A stretch of DNA of 64,000 bases from Paralichthys olivaceus (taxonomy: Eukaryota > Chordata > Actinopteri > Pleuronectiformes > Paralichthyidae): the NCBI RefSeq assembly GCF_024713975.1, contig NC_091093.1, positions 18,287,501-18,351,500 of the forward strand, in the 5' to 3' direction. Both the position numbers and the translations under genes were made by a program. Positions within the stretch are counted from its first letter, which is position 1; every line of letters starts with the position of its first letter. The notes beneath the pieces are model-generated. The model saw only the letters and a list, made by a program, of their open reading frames with translations, searched no databases and was not told the origin of the DNA. Below are positions 11,832-26,800 of the stretch, one piece after another.

Positions 11832-14800
11832 TCAGTCATCATGAATTTTCCGAGAAGAATTTGTCGCTGAGACAGATGGAACAAAGGGCCTCTCGGTCGG
11901 GCTGTCGCCACCTTGTTTCTTACATTTGAGTCCGAATAAACTGCAGAGTTTCATGAGCATCAGGTCCACGATCTCATCATCTTCTGATGGCTGTGAAACA
12001 GAGAAATAAGATCCTGTTCAGACCTGGTTTCAATATTCGTCCTGAAGGATCTGATCACAAAATCACAGCACTAAATACAGGTGAATGAAACAGGCACATT
12101 TTGGACATATCTGATATCCCATCCCTCAGACCACTTTGGGTAGGTGGTCTGGGATGCATGTGACCACACTGAGGACACCACTTGACAAATTACCAATCTG
12201 TATCTATAAAGTCAGACAAAAATTAGTCTCTATGATCAGAAATAACGTTCATGTGTAGTACATGTGTATTTGGAGCTGGACAGTAAGATCTGATCACAAA
12301 TGGTGAAAGGAGACACATTAAGGACACATTTGGACTCCAGGTGTGAACTGGACATTAAGCTGGTAACTTGTGATCAGATATCTCAGGATGGGTGTTATTA
12401 CCACATCTGAACAGGGCCTAACTCAAAGAACATCAAGTCATCAAGGTTGTTTATCTTGATCCCACTTCCTCTACAACGTTTGTTGAAGAAATGCACAGAT
12501 ACCCGTCACAGTTGGCTGCAATGACAAGTCGACACTGACACCAGCAACATTCAGACTCAGCATGGGTGAGTTACCTTGTGATGTATCTGCTCTTGACTGA
12601 ATGCCACCAGGATGACAGAGATGAAGAGGTTCAGCACCACAAAGGTCATGAACACGATGCAGGAGCCGATGAGGAAAGCTCCGAGCACCGGGTTATAATT
12701 CAGAACCTGAAGGAGGAAATACATTAAAGAAAGCTCAGCTGTCATCATCTCCTGTGATACAGTTCGAATAGTGTCACACTCACCTCTTCGTAATTAAAAA
12801 TGCCGAGCTGCAGGCTGACCATGGTCTGCGCAGCATCCAGCAGAGTCCGATAGGAGTACAACTTCCAGCCATACATCAGGTTAGACTGAGAAGAAGAATG
12901 TTTGTGTGTTAATCACCACTTTTTTAATGACTCCTCTAACATCTGCAAATGAAATTCAGTGTCTCCTGCCGCATGTTGATGTAGTGGAGTGTGGGAAACT
13001 TCTCACAGCAATAGAGTAGGCCAGGAACATGATGGTCATGACCACCAGGAAGCCTGAAATATCAGTCCAGGCTCGCTGCAGTGTGGACGTGATCATGTGC
13101 AGCTTGGGGTTCAGTCTCAGCAGGTGCCACAGTTTGACTGTCGCCAACAGCACCAAGAAGGCAATCAGATACCCGAGCACCGCATCAGCCTTGGCCGTCT
13201 CATGGAAGCTGGCGTATCTGGAGACAGAGTCAGGTTGTATGGTAAAAGGGCTGCATTTATAAAGCACTTTTCTAATCTGAACCACCACTCAAAGCTCTGC
13301 ATGTCACAGTCAGTTACACACACATTTATACAGCACGTCTCTATCACTCACACATCCCCATTCACAAACTGATGGGAGGGTAGTTTGAGGTTCAGTGTCT
13401 TCTGTGCAAAATGTGGACCTGAGGAGCCAGGAATCAAATCTACTATTTAGAAGATGACCAGATAATAACAAGGACCTATAATAAGTATGACAGTGTTCTA
13501 CGATGTGTGTGAGTGGGTTAATCCCCCCCAAACATTCTCCCAGATGACCCGCTCAACCTCCTGAGACTCAGCCGTCTTTATTTGCACAATACAATATTTA
13601 TGCTTAGCTAATCAACCTTTTTTTTCTTAAGAAGATTTTTCATCACAATTGTGAAACTCTTGAACAAATAATGAGGAAATGAACAATAAAACCACAAAGA
13701 TAGGTTTTGAAAGAATTAAACGGATGAAACTTGAACTAGTCTGACGGCAATTCCTCTCCCAAGACCTCTAAAGCTCTGAAATGACTTCCTACACTGTTTT
13801 ATTGAACAGATTTAACACTGATTTCAAGCTCTCCTACTGTGCTGAAGCTCTGTTGTTCCGCGGTTGCAAAGATAAAAGAAAACCACCAAATTAGTAAATG
13901 TAATGTAATATAATATATTCATGCATTTGTTTCAGTGAAATTCAAACAGCAAATTCTCTATGTAAATGTTTTCCAAAGATACAGTGATTTAAAAATCTGG
14001 ATTTTGTGATTGGGCCTTATGTAACTGTGAGGTGCATGAAATAGCTACATACATTATGATCATAAATATATATCATATTACGTAATTATATCAGTTACAA
14101 TTTATTTGATTAACTACCAGTTGTATGGTTAATATAGCTGGGTGGAAACAATGTAAATATACTGTATATCTGACTAATATTCTGTATTACTAGTGGATTC
14201 TGGCAAAACAGAGTAAAAAAGCTTCGCAGAAAGCTTCTTCTGCACAGCAGAGAGGATGTGCTGGTAACTACAGGACGGCTGTATAGTCGGAAAAGGTAAA
14301 TGAGAAAACTGCACACACATGTTAAAATACTACATCATGTTTGCTTATTGCTTACTGGTCTTTGTTATTCTGGTAATAGTCCATGTCCCGTATCCCCAGT
14401 AAAGTCCTCTTGATGAAGACGGACAGTGCACTCCAGCTCAGAATGATGATGGCCAGCTCCAGCAGGTTCCACTTACTCTTGAAATACATCCATTTCTGTT
14501 GCTTCATCAGCTTCCCCTGTTGGGACATGAGAAGAGCCTGTGTCACATGTTAAGGTGACAAACTTTATGCTACATTACTTCTAGAAGTGTTGGTACAATA
14601 AGGATAGTGAATAAACACCTGAACAAACATGTAATATATGATAAAGAGGAAGTAGATGGCTTCAGAGGCCATGACGAAAATGTGGAGGCCTCCAGTTGAC
14701 TGGTAGAGACGGACACTCTGGAGCTCACTGCGGAACTGAAGCGCTCCTGAAAGAAACACAACATTTCACACATGTCAACACATTAGTTACTGTGCAGCTC

Positions 14801-17800
14801 TCAGCGGCTGAACATGGACTACACACCCGTGGCTGCGGTCTCCAGCATGAGGGTGACAATGCAAAAGAGGTTGACGTTGGCGTTGTACACAGTGAACTCA
14901 ACAAAGATGGCCTGGGTGTGCACATCGAACCAGGTGCTGTCATAAAGGTACTGAAGGGACCTGCACAGACAGATAAATAATTTGATGTATACATGAACTA
15001 ACATTACTGATTTCAAATGAATCACAACAAGACAATCAGTTAAAGCAAAGAATGACACATTCATAAATCTAAATACACATGTTCAAATATAAAAATATAT
15101 AAATATACTTTGTATTTTCTTAAATTTTTGTGCATTTTGTTTATCGTCTAATCATCTTCAAGGCTGCCACTAACAATTATTTCTATTATTGATTAATGTG
15201 GGGAAAGATTTCATCTTTAGATTGTCAGAAAATAGATACAAATATCCATTGCCTTTTCATAGAGACTTATGTCTTTGAATGATCTAGTTGCTAAAATCAG
15301 TCAACTAATGAGTCTTTTAAGTTCTAAACATCTTTATACCATCACACGCGTTAACGTTAGTGGATTCTGTATTTACTGAAAACTCTACCTGCTGGAATTT
15401 GTTAGATCTGGCCCCAGATCCACCACAAACCCTCCTCCTCTGTAGAGCACCACACTGCCCCAGATGGGCAAGGCCCTCAGTTTGCGCTGGGACTGGTACG
15501 TCCAAGGGCTCTGAAGGGTCACTGAGGTGTTTTCTCCCGCAGGGCTTCTCCAGCCTGGACCATAGGAGCCCATGTCCTCCAGCTCCCACGAGTATGGAGA
15601 GTGACACTCCAGCACAGACGGCTGCATGGAGCGAGCGACGTGGCAGGAGTTGCTCTTCACCCTCACCTGACGAAGACGAGCGTTACCCACCAGCTTTGAG
15701 TTTCCGTCTGTTATGAATCCTTCAACAAGACAAGAATAAATGTTTACTCGTGGAAATTTTGTGCAAACAATAATATACTGTGAAAACACAAGAACCAGGG
15801 ATAACATCAGGAAACTGCAGCCAAAATTACCAATAATATAATTTAGCTACTTATTTATTTACCCAATGAACTCTTGAATAAATGTCGCTCATTATGTGTT
15901 TACCTCTGCCAACAGGCCCCTGATGAAACCACATCTATTTCACAAGATCCGGATCTTTAATTGGATCTGCATCAATTTGCTTAAAAATAGCAGTCCAATA
16001 ACATTTCTAATATTTTCATCAAGATCCATGAATTATTCTCTGAGAAATTAAAGAAAATGTTAAATGTTGAAAATGTTAATTAAAAAAAATGGTTAAAAAT
16101 GTTATGGGTTCTTCCCTGTTTGTTTAATATTGCTTACAGAAAAAAAAAAAAAAAGTCGAAAACATAACCTCATTGGCAGAGGTAATAAAACATTTTGTCA
16201 TAAGATGACAAAGTTTTGCAAATACTAACCAGGATTTCTGCACTAAAATGATGCAATAAATCAAACCCCACCACACACTGACCTGGGCGCTCTCCAAACA
16301 AGTTGCTCAGCAGAGTCGTGTTTGCCCAGTTGAACACGTCCTGAATGCTCATACTGTCTGAGATCCCTTTACTGAAGCTCTGTCGAATGTGGTGGCTCAG
16401 AAAGTAAGCGTTGGGGTCCCTCTGACCGTACGCCACCAGAAGCAACATCCACATAAATCCCATGTAGGCTGCATCACAAACAAATATCTCACATCAGCAT
16501 CTCTAGCTGCTGAATTACTTCTTGTGTTGTAATGTATCAAAGTGTTTATTCCTACTAAGAATCTCTCCCATTAGTGCGAAGACTCTCCGCTCTTTAATCA
16601 TGTTGTTCCTCATCCTCTCGATGTCAGAGGGAGGTGGCGGCTGATAGAAGCTGCATGTGCTGTCTCTCCTCGCCGACCGCACGGCATCAGGATCATCTGG
16701 GGGGGGGGGTTATTTTCTCATACAAAAACAATACAACAAAAATGAAAAATGAGGGTTAAAACATACCTGGATTTCTAAGAGTCTCATCTATCTGTGGTTC
16801 TCCGTACTCCTCCTGGTCAACTTTCTTCAGGACAAGAGCAAAGAAAGCAGCAAAACCAAGAACCTTTGAGAGAGAAGAAGAGTTTCAGACTTTAGCAGAA
16901 CACGTCATAAGATAAAACAACCTTATTTAACCCCACAGGCGGAAATTTGCAGCACTACAGTAGCTTTCAAGTGTATTGAGAATATTTACACCATCTGTGT
17001 ATTTATGAGGTGAAATTTTGCACATTCACATACATAAGTATCAATGTATTATTATATATGTGGGACCTGGAAAGGCCTACAAGTGGCTATAAAGCAATTG
17101 TGAGAGTAAAAAGTGGAATATGTGGAATGAAATCCTGGCTTATTATTCAAATTGGTTCACCTTCTTTAGAATGTGTTAAGTCTTGTCTGAAACTCTGTGT
17201 AACTTTGGTGTTGAAAGGTGCCCTTGCATTTGTTAGTTTGCAGGATTTTTCAAAAGCTACTGGACAGATTACTATGAAACTTGGTGGGTGGATGTGGTAT
17301 GGATCAGTGAAGAAGCCATTCAAATAATTTGGTTCAGATCTGGCTGTTGCAGTGGATCCAGCAATTTCTTTTCACGTTCTTTAACATTGTGAGATCGGGC
17401 GTTTTCAGCATTTTCTTTGATTTCTCAGCGAATGTTCAGGGAACTGATATTTATGAGTTTGTGCAATTCTGTGCAGATCCAAATAAAAATCCAGGTCTAG
17501 TGAATTTAAATGTGGCATATTAAATGGACCTGTTGGATGGACCTTGGCAGAATTGGCTCTGTGTGAGCTTGATGTGGCTAACACGTACTAATGTGTGCTA
17601 TGTTTTGGTGAATGTATAATTTATGTGTCCATCAGCCTAATAGAGTTTTATTCAGCACAAAAACAGTGGACCTTGCTATCTGACCTCACCTTCAGGGGTT
17701 GGGTAATAAAGAGACTCTCAAAGAAGGAGACCACCATGGAGATGAGCCAGCTTATTGAGCGATCTTTCCCGTACGTCAGCCCATACATCATGGTGAAGTA

Positions 17801-20800
17801 TCCAGACACACCGCTGGTTGCGATCACCAGTATCCATCCAACAAAGACAAACCACCAAGGCAGCCCTCCTTGACAACATTTCTTGGTGGAGTCCCTGTTG
17901 CTGATGCTCTCTTCTGGACTAGGGCTGCGGTCGGACTGGTCACCATCCAGGCCGGTCGCTGGCAGGCGGTACTCCAGGAGACCCTTCATCCCTTGAACCT
18001 GCTGCATGGCTCGGTTGTAGCTGTCTGGGTTTGGGAAACGAGAAGGTCCCAGCAGACCCAGCTCCTTCTCGACATGACGCAGCTGCCTGTAAAGGTATCG
18101 GCTGTTGTTGCTCTTCTTCTGAGCTTCATCTGAAGTCTTCTCAGGGCTCCCCCACACACTGTTTTCTGTCCATCAATACAAACAAGCATTAGTCAGTTAG
18201 GAGGTCAAAAGATATCAGTAAAACTATTCATTTAAAAGTCTCAAAATCTAAAAACAGTAAAAAAAACAACCCATTTCTATTTCATTCATTCAGAGGAATT
18301 AAATCTTCAACGTAATTTATGAAGAGGTTGTTGCATTATTATGTTATTTGTGTGTGAAAATCAGTCAATATAAAAACAAAGGTATCAACTTATTCAGACA
18401 AATGATGTCATCACTGATCACGTCAAAATCATTCAGTTGGTCTATGACAAGTCTCGGAATTACAGGAAAGTTTGCTTGAGAACTTTATAATTTAAAAAGT
18501 AAAAGCGAACATTAACATTAAATGTTTCAACAGACACTAAAGGAAATAAGAATAATTAGTAATTTGTATATTTGCGTATCAACTTCCGAATGAACTTAAT
18601 TAAGTATAAATATTATAGATATCAACAGAAGAACACATTTCTCACTTTTATGCATTTTATTAACATATTTCGAATGTGTTAATTGTCCATTATATGAATT
18701 TGTTTTATTATTTTATTTTGTAATAAGTCCGGTCCTTCAAATAGAAGAGCCAATAAACATGGAAAACATATGTCACATGATATCAGGAGCATTGTGAAGG
18801 TAACTCACCTTGAAAACTGACTGCACCTAAACTGAGGATCATGGAGTGATCTCTTTTGGAGGCGTCAGAGTAGAAGTCTCCGGCCGCTCGGTTCTGCTGT
18901 CGGATGATGTCCTCCACCAGAGACAGCAGAGTGTTGATGTCTGCCGGCTGACGCAGCTCCTGATGCAGGGGCAGCGGACTCTTCATGGCCTTCGAGAGCG
19001 ACTGAGCTATTTTCTTTATGTCCTGATGTAGAAGAAAGATCTTCAGACATGGAGAACAGTGAAGTGACACGACTTATGTTCGGGATGCCTGTGGCCTCAC
19101 CTTGATCACGGTATCTGCTGTGATGTCCTTCAACTCCTTCTGTGGTGAAGACGTCTGGGAGGGAGAAACTCGACGGGTCTTCCCCTGTCTAGAGGCGTCG
19201 GTTTTACTGGATTTCTCACGGGGACGAGTGTTTCTGAAGATGCTCACAATAAGGAGATTGATGGGGAACATGATGATTGAACTCTGAACTCCGATCATAA
19301 CCTGTTGCCAGGTGAACTCGATGTGGCCTGCAAAGTAAAGGTGGACTTTGAATTAAGGACAGGTCCCTTTAGTCACTCACCACTGTCTGAGATATAGTCA
19401 TTTCCAGGCGAATGTAGTGTAAATATGTATATTCCATCACCTACCCAGGTCCATGGTCTGCTCAGAGGGGTCTGTCGGGATCCCCCAAAACATAATGCTG
19501 GTCAACATGGTGCACAGCAGAAGAGAAAAGCAGCAGGACACTCGCTGCACACGTGTGAAAGTGCTGCACGGAGGCCGACTGATCACAGAGAACCAGATAT
19601 GGCCATCACGGAAATCTTTAGCTGTCTTCATGAAGAACAAGTTACTGGTGTGGAAGAGAAATGAGGATGTATTATTAGAGGAAATGACGCAGTGATGATG
19701 ATATCAAATTTCACTGACGTGTCTTCACTGGGTCAGGTCTCACCTAAACTTCTTCAAATCCATCTCTGTTGCTACAGGGAAGACCTTGTCGAGAGCGCAC
19801 TCTCCCACATCCACAGCGAGCCACGAGTTACACAGGAAGTGCCACTTCTGACCACTCTCCAGATCCTGCACCATCACTTTGTTGACATACCTGCACATGG
19901 GATCAGTAATTATCTAATTATCTGTGCTTAAAATAATCACAACATACCAACTCCAGCTTAAATAAATTACCTCCGCTAAGTAGGTAATTATTTCATCCGC
20001 ATTTCTTTGTTTGTTACTTGGCAGCATAAAACAAAAACTACACGTTTTTTTGATCTGACGACCTGGATCCGCCTCCTTTTTAGTTTTAATCAAATCAGTT
20101 CACTAGTTTTTGCATAAATCTGCCAAAAAACAGACAAAGAGCAATAAAAACATAACCTCCAGACGTATTAAATCATTTCGATTTTTTCTCATTGTGTAGG
20201 ATTTTCAGACGTATGCGCTCCACTGAGTGCCATTCCAGTTTTATCACATCAGAATCTCTTGCCCTCTAACTCGTACCAGGCCGGGTGTTCTCCCGAGTTG
20301 CCGTGCCACAGTCTGATGCTCTGCAGATCTCCAAGTGAAAAATGTGTGGTCAGCAGGAACATGTCCACGCCGCCCCTCTCGAACACAGGTTTCTCAGGGT
20401 CCGTCAGGTGGTGGGGGTCACTCTCTCCCTCTGTACCCAACAGAGTTATTGTCACCTGAGACAGAAAAGGTCAGTCAAGATGAGGAGAGAACGTCGGTGT
20501 CATAAATGTTGTGCAACAGAAACATCAGACAGATTTTGTTTATGTGACTCTAAAGTTTCTACAGACACCACTGACCTGAGAGGACGTGGATGCACCATGC
20601 CGATGTCCAGTGCTGACACTCAGCATATAACGATACTCGGCCAGGGGGTCATTGTCCTCAAGCACTGTTATCTTGACCTACGTGTGAATGTGAAGACACA
20701 GCATGCACAGATTAAAGTTTACATCACATTATTATTTACTGAAACAATATAGTGTAGTTCATATTTCGGAGGGTTGAAGCCACTCAGTGCTTCGAGAACA

Positions 20801-23800
20801 GCTTGGATCCATTGAGTCAGAATCAGACCAAATGATCTGGCACTTCATATCTACAGTATAATATGGGGAAATACTCCTGAGAGTTACCTTGGCTGAGTCC
20901 TGGATGTCTTTTCTGCGTGCCCACACAACCACCAGGAGATACGCAGAAAAGATGGCCCCTACGAAACACACCACAACGGGATTGTTGGTGAATGTGGCGA
21001 AAAGTTCTGCGGTGCGTGACACATCCACCAAGTTCGGCATGACGAAGAAAGAGCTTCCGAAGAAAGTCAAGTGGTTACAGAGGCACTGAGTTATCAAATG
21101 TGTGGTGAGTGGACCGACCTGTGGGAGAAAAAAAAGGAGAACTAGCCTTTTTAATGATTCACTGCTGCAGCCACTGTGTACGTCTGTTCGATTTTCACTC
21201 ACCCTGCAGCCATCTTCACTCCAAGAAGAGTCCGTTTCATTCCAGTATTTGCACTGAGCAGCGATGGAAACAACAGTGACAGTGGCGTTGATGGATTTGA
21301 TGCCTGGTTTTACAATGGGCTTCATCACAAGGTAGTGCACACCAACGTCTGCTGTTCTGTCTCTGGGACTCAGCACCCAGGTATATTTCTCCTCTGTTTT
21401 AAAACATGGATGAAAAACACACACACATGCAGGCATATATGTGCTTAGCGGGGTGGTTATAGGTCTTGTGAGTATATTCTAAATATTACTTTCAGCCATG
21501 TTATGCTATGAAATAAGTGAATTTTACCTTCTTTGGTATTCTCTAGAGGGATCTGAGTCTTAGCAACATAATTGTCCTCATTTGGATAATCTTTATATCC
21601 CAGGTATAACATGAAAGAAATGTCATCAGACGGCTCCATTTTCAGCACCAGTGTCACATCCGGCGAGGGGACGTCGATTATCAACGTGCTGAAATTGGCG
21701 AGGTCAAGGATCGTGCTGTTCTCCTGCCCGACGTCAGGCCTTGGGAGGAGAATCTGAAGACCAAGAAAAAAGAAACACATCATTTTGAACAATCTGTCAA
21801 TGTTGTCCTGAGGAACAAAAAGTATTTCTATAAAATAACGATTACCTCGATCTCTTCAGGTAAGTTCTCGACAGGAATGACCGTGCCGTTGAGTCTGGTG
21901 AGAGACACCGAGCCTACAGTTCCTGTGATGTTTTCCTCCTTCCAAGAATATGGATTCTTCTCAAAGCTCATCATCTGGAGGCAGGTAGACATGCATGGAT
22001 GTATTAATAAGACAAACTGGTGCATTAGCAAACTAAGCCGGATCTGATGATTCTCACTCTTTTTGGTGCCAACATGGTTCAGTCTTTTCTGTTTTGAGAT
22101 GCAATCATTTCTCCTAATTTTCAATTAAGTCCCCTCAACATGACACATATTCACCCAAGAGAGAGCAAACATTAAGGATACGGAGGCAGACTGGTTACTG
22201 ATGCAAATATTCATGAGAGACACATTAGTTCTCTCTTGCATATTTTAACTCAATGACAATGACAAAAAAAGCAAACACACAGTATGAGGATGAACTTCAG
22301 GCTCTGATTGGTAACTTTTTATTCACTGTAAATGTTTCTATCCCTTACCCTGACGTCCACCGGCTCCCCTGGAGAAACGAGGTCTTCAGGCAGTCGAGGA
22401 AATGAAAACCTGGACGAGCTGCTCTTCTGCACGTTTATATCTTGTTTCTGCATCGTTTCTGGATTTAATCTACGGAAGAACACGTCATCATTTCAGTGAT
22501 TTCAACAAACATCAGGTGAGTCTTCAGTACATGTTCCTCCGGCCAGTGTCGGTCATCTCTTTACCTGTTGACATACACACTGATCTGACCAGAATCAATG
22601 ATGGCAGGGGCTCCGTCCATCTTTTTATTATTCAGCAAAGCACTTTGAACGTTGGTTATCCCAGTCAGGAGAAAGTCTGAGACTTTTTTCTGTAAAAAAC
22701 ATTAGATCTGTTTACTGAGGATTGTGAATAAATGAACAAAAAACTGTCTGTTGTTTTTCTTACATTCGATGAAGCATTCAAAATATTACTGGCTGCTTCA
22801 ACTATTGGTGTGGCTGCTTCCACAACTTCTCCATCGTCCCCATCGTCCTGAGCAACACTGATGGTGTTGAGGGAGGAGCTGAGGTCGACCAACAACAAAC
22901 CTGCTTCCTCCTGGAGAAGAAATACGGAAAAGCTCAGAGTTGATCTGTGTCCAACTTCCAAAAAATCTGATGAAAAATGCACATTTTATTAATATGGTGA
23001 TTTTTAACAACTATATTTATTCAAGATTTCAGGCTGAGAACATCTTTAAATACCCTCGTCTGTATGTTGCTTCACTTGTTGCAAAGTCACCTTCATAAAA
23101 AGTCTGCACATCTTACTTATTCTACTTTATTTAAGTTTAGATTGATTCATAAAAAATATAAAGAAAATCTGTATAGCTACTGTTGAATATATAACTGATT
23201 TCATGAACATGAAGCTTTGTACTTGAGCAGCGGGACTGAGCTCATCTGAGCGCTGGGTGAGTCCAGCCACAGCTCGGGCCGTCACTTGCACTCCCTGCGT
23301 TGTGTTGGAGGGGACGTCCACCATCACTGTGGCCATTTTGGTCAGCATTGTCTCTCTGAGCTGTAAGAAAGAGAAGCACTGATTGATATATGGATGATCT
23401 CCGCTCACTCACAGTACAGCTGTGTATAAGCATGTTTCTGCAGCTTCAACCCTTCAAGGACCTTCATCCTTGCATCCCTCTGATCTTGGCCGTCCTCCGT
23501 ATTCAGCATGTCAGACACTGAGGTGAATATTTGTCCGAGTGCTTCACCAGAGAGCAGACCTTGCTCCTCTAACTGAGTCACAGTGTCCTGCACTGCAGAC
23601 TGAAGAGCCTCCACTGAGGAGCTGGACTCACTTTTCAGTACCTTCAGTGAGATAAACAGAACAAATCTGAATTATTCCACTTCATAATGTTCCTGTTTCT
23701 TTCTCTACTCTCTGTGGTAACTGGCCGATGATGACAAACCTGAGTGGTGACAGCTGTGGTAACTTTCTCATCTCCATTCTTCACTGTCACCACAACAGAC

Positions 23801-26800
23801 AAACTGTAATTGTTGTTCTTGTCTCCGAGTGGCAGGAAGACAGATTTCACCTCATTTGCATTACTGCAGCGCAGATGTTTGCCTCAAAGATAAAAGAGAC
23901 GATTTAGTAAAACTGTGTCTTGGTTATTTATCTACATTCATACTGCTTATTGGGCACAAATCATCAAAATGAACCCCAAACACACATTTCTAGTCCAAAA
24001 CACATAATAAGTCAAAGTCACCAGATTTTAGTTTCTCTTCTGGGAAAATGAAAGAGGCTTTGCTTCGTTTGCAACTAAAAAAGTTTAGATTCCTGTATCA
24101 ATAACAAAACTGTTTTCTTATTTTTTATGCTCATTTAACAATCGATATGAACCTGATGAATAAATGAAAAAATATAAAGTGCCCATTGCTGATTATAACT
24201 AAACTAACCTGCAGCCCTCTGAAGCTCATTCCTATACTTAAACACTTAATTCTATATTTTCTTTACCTCCCACCACATGTATTCTCCTCTTCCTTCTGTC
24301 TCTTTACCTTTGCTTTTTGTTTGTTTAAATCGGACTCAAAGGATGCATCACAATCTCACCTGTGTCAGTCGTGAAGCAATAAAAACAGCCTGCAGAGCAG
24401 AAGGAGCTTGGTTTGCAGGTGATGTCAAAAGCATCAAGAACCGTCCCTGATGTGGGAGAGATGCTACACGACGGGGGGCTGGGGCCTGTCGGAGCATCAG
24501 TTGGGTTTGTAGCTGGTTCAGTCGGCTCAGGGTCCGGCACTGGAAGAGTGAACCTGGCAAATCCTGCCCCCTTCTTGTCTGGAAAAAAAAAAACATCCAT
24601 AAGATTCTTTGTTTGTTAAGTACTGCACACCCGATTGTGGGATGAAAACGCACCATAAGCAATCACACTGATGTTTTGCAGATTGTCCCTCGAAAGTTTC
24701 AGATGTTGTTTGTGTACAGTATATTCAGTGCTGCCGTCCTGCTTCCCAATAGGGGGCCTTTGTCCTGCTCTGTAGTAACATTTAGCAACGCCACCCTGCG
24801 AAAAGAGCATCACTTAACATTAGTTTGACACATTCATCTCTTATTTCAAAATGTGAAATCCTTGAAATTGCTGTTTCAGACTCACTTTCTGAGGTCCGGG
24901 GTTCTCAATGTACCAGACTACGTCGGGACAGGTTGTTACACAGCTCAGTCTCAGCTTGACGTGGTCGTTCACGTCTATAGAAGCACAATTATCACAACTG
25001 CAGGAAGAAAAGTAAACATAACCTGATCAAATGAATGCTGATTTAAAAGTTGCAGAGTTTATGGCTTTTAATCTCACTGTTTGGTCTTAAAAAAAAAAGT
25101 TTGGTTTGAAAACTTTTCTGTGAGTTTCTTTTGCATGCTATTTTAATGTGGGAAGCACTGCAAGAATTTTTGTTTAACAGTCAACAGAATAATGATTTTG
25201 AACCAGTTGAGTATTTTTTTGCTGAATGGTGACATTTTACCTGATTGTGACATTTGTGAATTCTTGAGGAGCAACAGTGATGCATTTTGAAGCTGAAGCA
25301 AGGTCAACCCATTTCCTGAACCAGCTTCTTTTCCTCAAAGTTAAAATGTATTTGTTAAATTCAAAGGGATTTGGAAGGCAATCTTTCTCAATGACGTGAA
25401 ACAGATCCATTGTTTTGTTTCTGCATTTGCAGTTTCCTCCTGTTTGGAAAGAAGCAGAGGCTGAACTTTAAAAAAAGCAAAAACAAGATCGTGAATCACA
25501 GAATTACTGGGGACAGACAAAATAACAGGAACAAAATGAGACCCAGTCGAACATCAGCAACAGTAACCTCAGAAACTGTCCTCCAAGTGAATCATTACAT
25601 ATTTGACACAGTGAGTGTCACATGTCTTTACTTGTGCAGGAGTGTCTGATGTTATCCAGAGTGAAATGAAATAGAAAAACTGTTGGAGTAAAGCTGAAAC
25701 GAAAGTGAACATTTTTGATCTTATCTTCTATTACTGGGAAACCAAATCCAGTTGAGTGAAAAAATAAGCAATTATGTTAATCATGGTTTAACTGGTTAAA
25801 TCTTTGGTCAATGAGTTGTTGCACTTACTACACCTCCATGCAAACGCCAGCCCTTCACTGGGTATTGATTCAGTTCCATTTACTGTCAGTGTGACACTGT
25901 GAGCATAGTTGGTCAATGTGTCAGGAGCAGCAGTTATTTCCAAGTCGGGGGAGTCGTCGACACTCGTATCGTCTGTCTGTAGAAAAAAACTCAGTCAGTG
26001 TGCGGCACCAGCAACAAGCACATACACACACATTTATCATTCAATCTTAAAAATCATGTTTAATCTGTGCACAAATTATTATTGTTTGACACAATTCAAC
26101 ATACTGTGTTTCCATGTTCCTCTGGTGAAAAGTCTGAATAATTCTGACAGGCCTCAAGTATTTTCTCCAAGTCCACGTCCACATCAGAGGTTGAAAGTGC
26201 ATTCACGGCTCGAATTTTAACTTTAAACAATCCTGTATGAAAACAGTTTTAAGTATGTTATATCTTCATAGCATAATCATTTTTCATTTAATTACAAAAC
26301 TGTTAAAGCTTCAGGTACCCTCAAGCGGGCTGGAGAAGGAGTAATCTTGTAAGCTGCCGTTCAGCATGTCTCTGGTCTCAGACAAAGTGTCTCTGGCTCC
26401 GGTGAGGTTGAAGAAAAGCTGCACAGGGGCCCCACGCTCCAATGAAACCCTGAAGATGACGTCTGAGGAGTCTGGACACTCGCTGTCCTCTGACATCACT
26501 GAGGCCTGCAGGCCTTCGACAGGCTCCAGCAGACACAGCTCCAGGTCAGTGGACACTGCCCGGGCTGTGACCTTATTGGAAGCGGCCAGAGTCAGGTTGT
26601 GGCAGCCGTGGCCAAGCGTCTCGGACACACTTGAGTTCAGTGTAATGTTGTGGGGTTCAATCCCTCTGTCCACTGATGTGCTGGTCACCACATAATCTTC
26701 ACGTTGAATCGTGTAGGAAACATTTGTACCTGTTGACAGAAATCAGGGAATCAATTATATATATGTGTATTTATGATTAACAGTTTATCAAAAGCATTTT

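Larger units (their letters stand above)
11832..14746 (-). other. pkd1l2: pkd1l2 exons 36-41: TRPP-like pore module and C-terminus
   Basis: Exons 14619-14746, 14356-14516, 13007-13217, 12784-12885, 12575-12706, 11832-11990. Helices: VMASEAIYFLFIIYYMFV, LLELAIIILSWSAL, AVLGYLIAFLVLLATVKLW, ISGFLVVMTIMFLAYSIA. The pore-loop position reads TMVSLQLGIFNYEE and the last helix FLIGSCIVFMTFVVLNLFIS. The tail is about 96 residues past the pore and has no obvious coiled coil, unlike PKD1. A TIR transposon fills the last intron. Confidence 0.9.

Noticed and set aside
15360-15716. Plus-strand frame of 118 residues
   Set aside because: Antisense to pkd1l2 exon 34, whose minus-strand frame carries conserved polycystin sequence.
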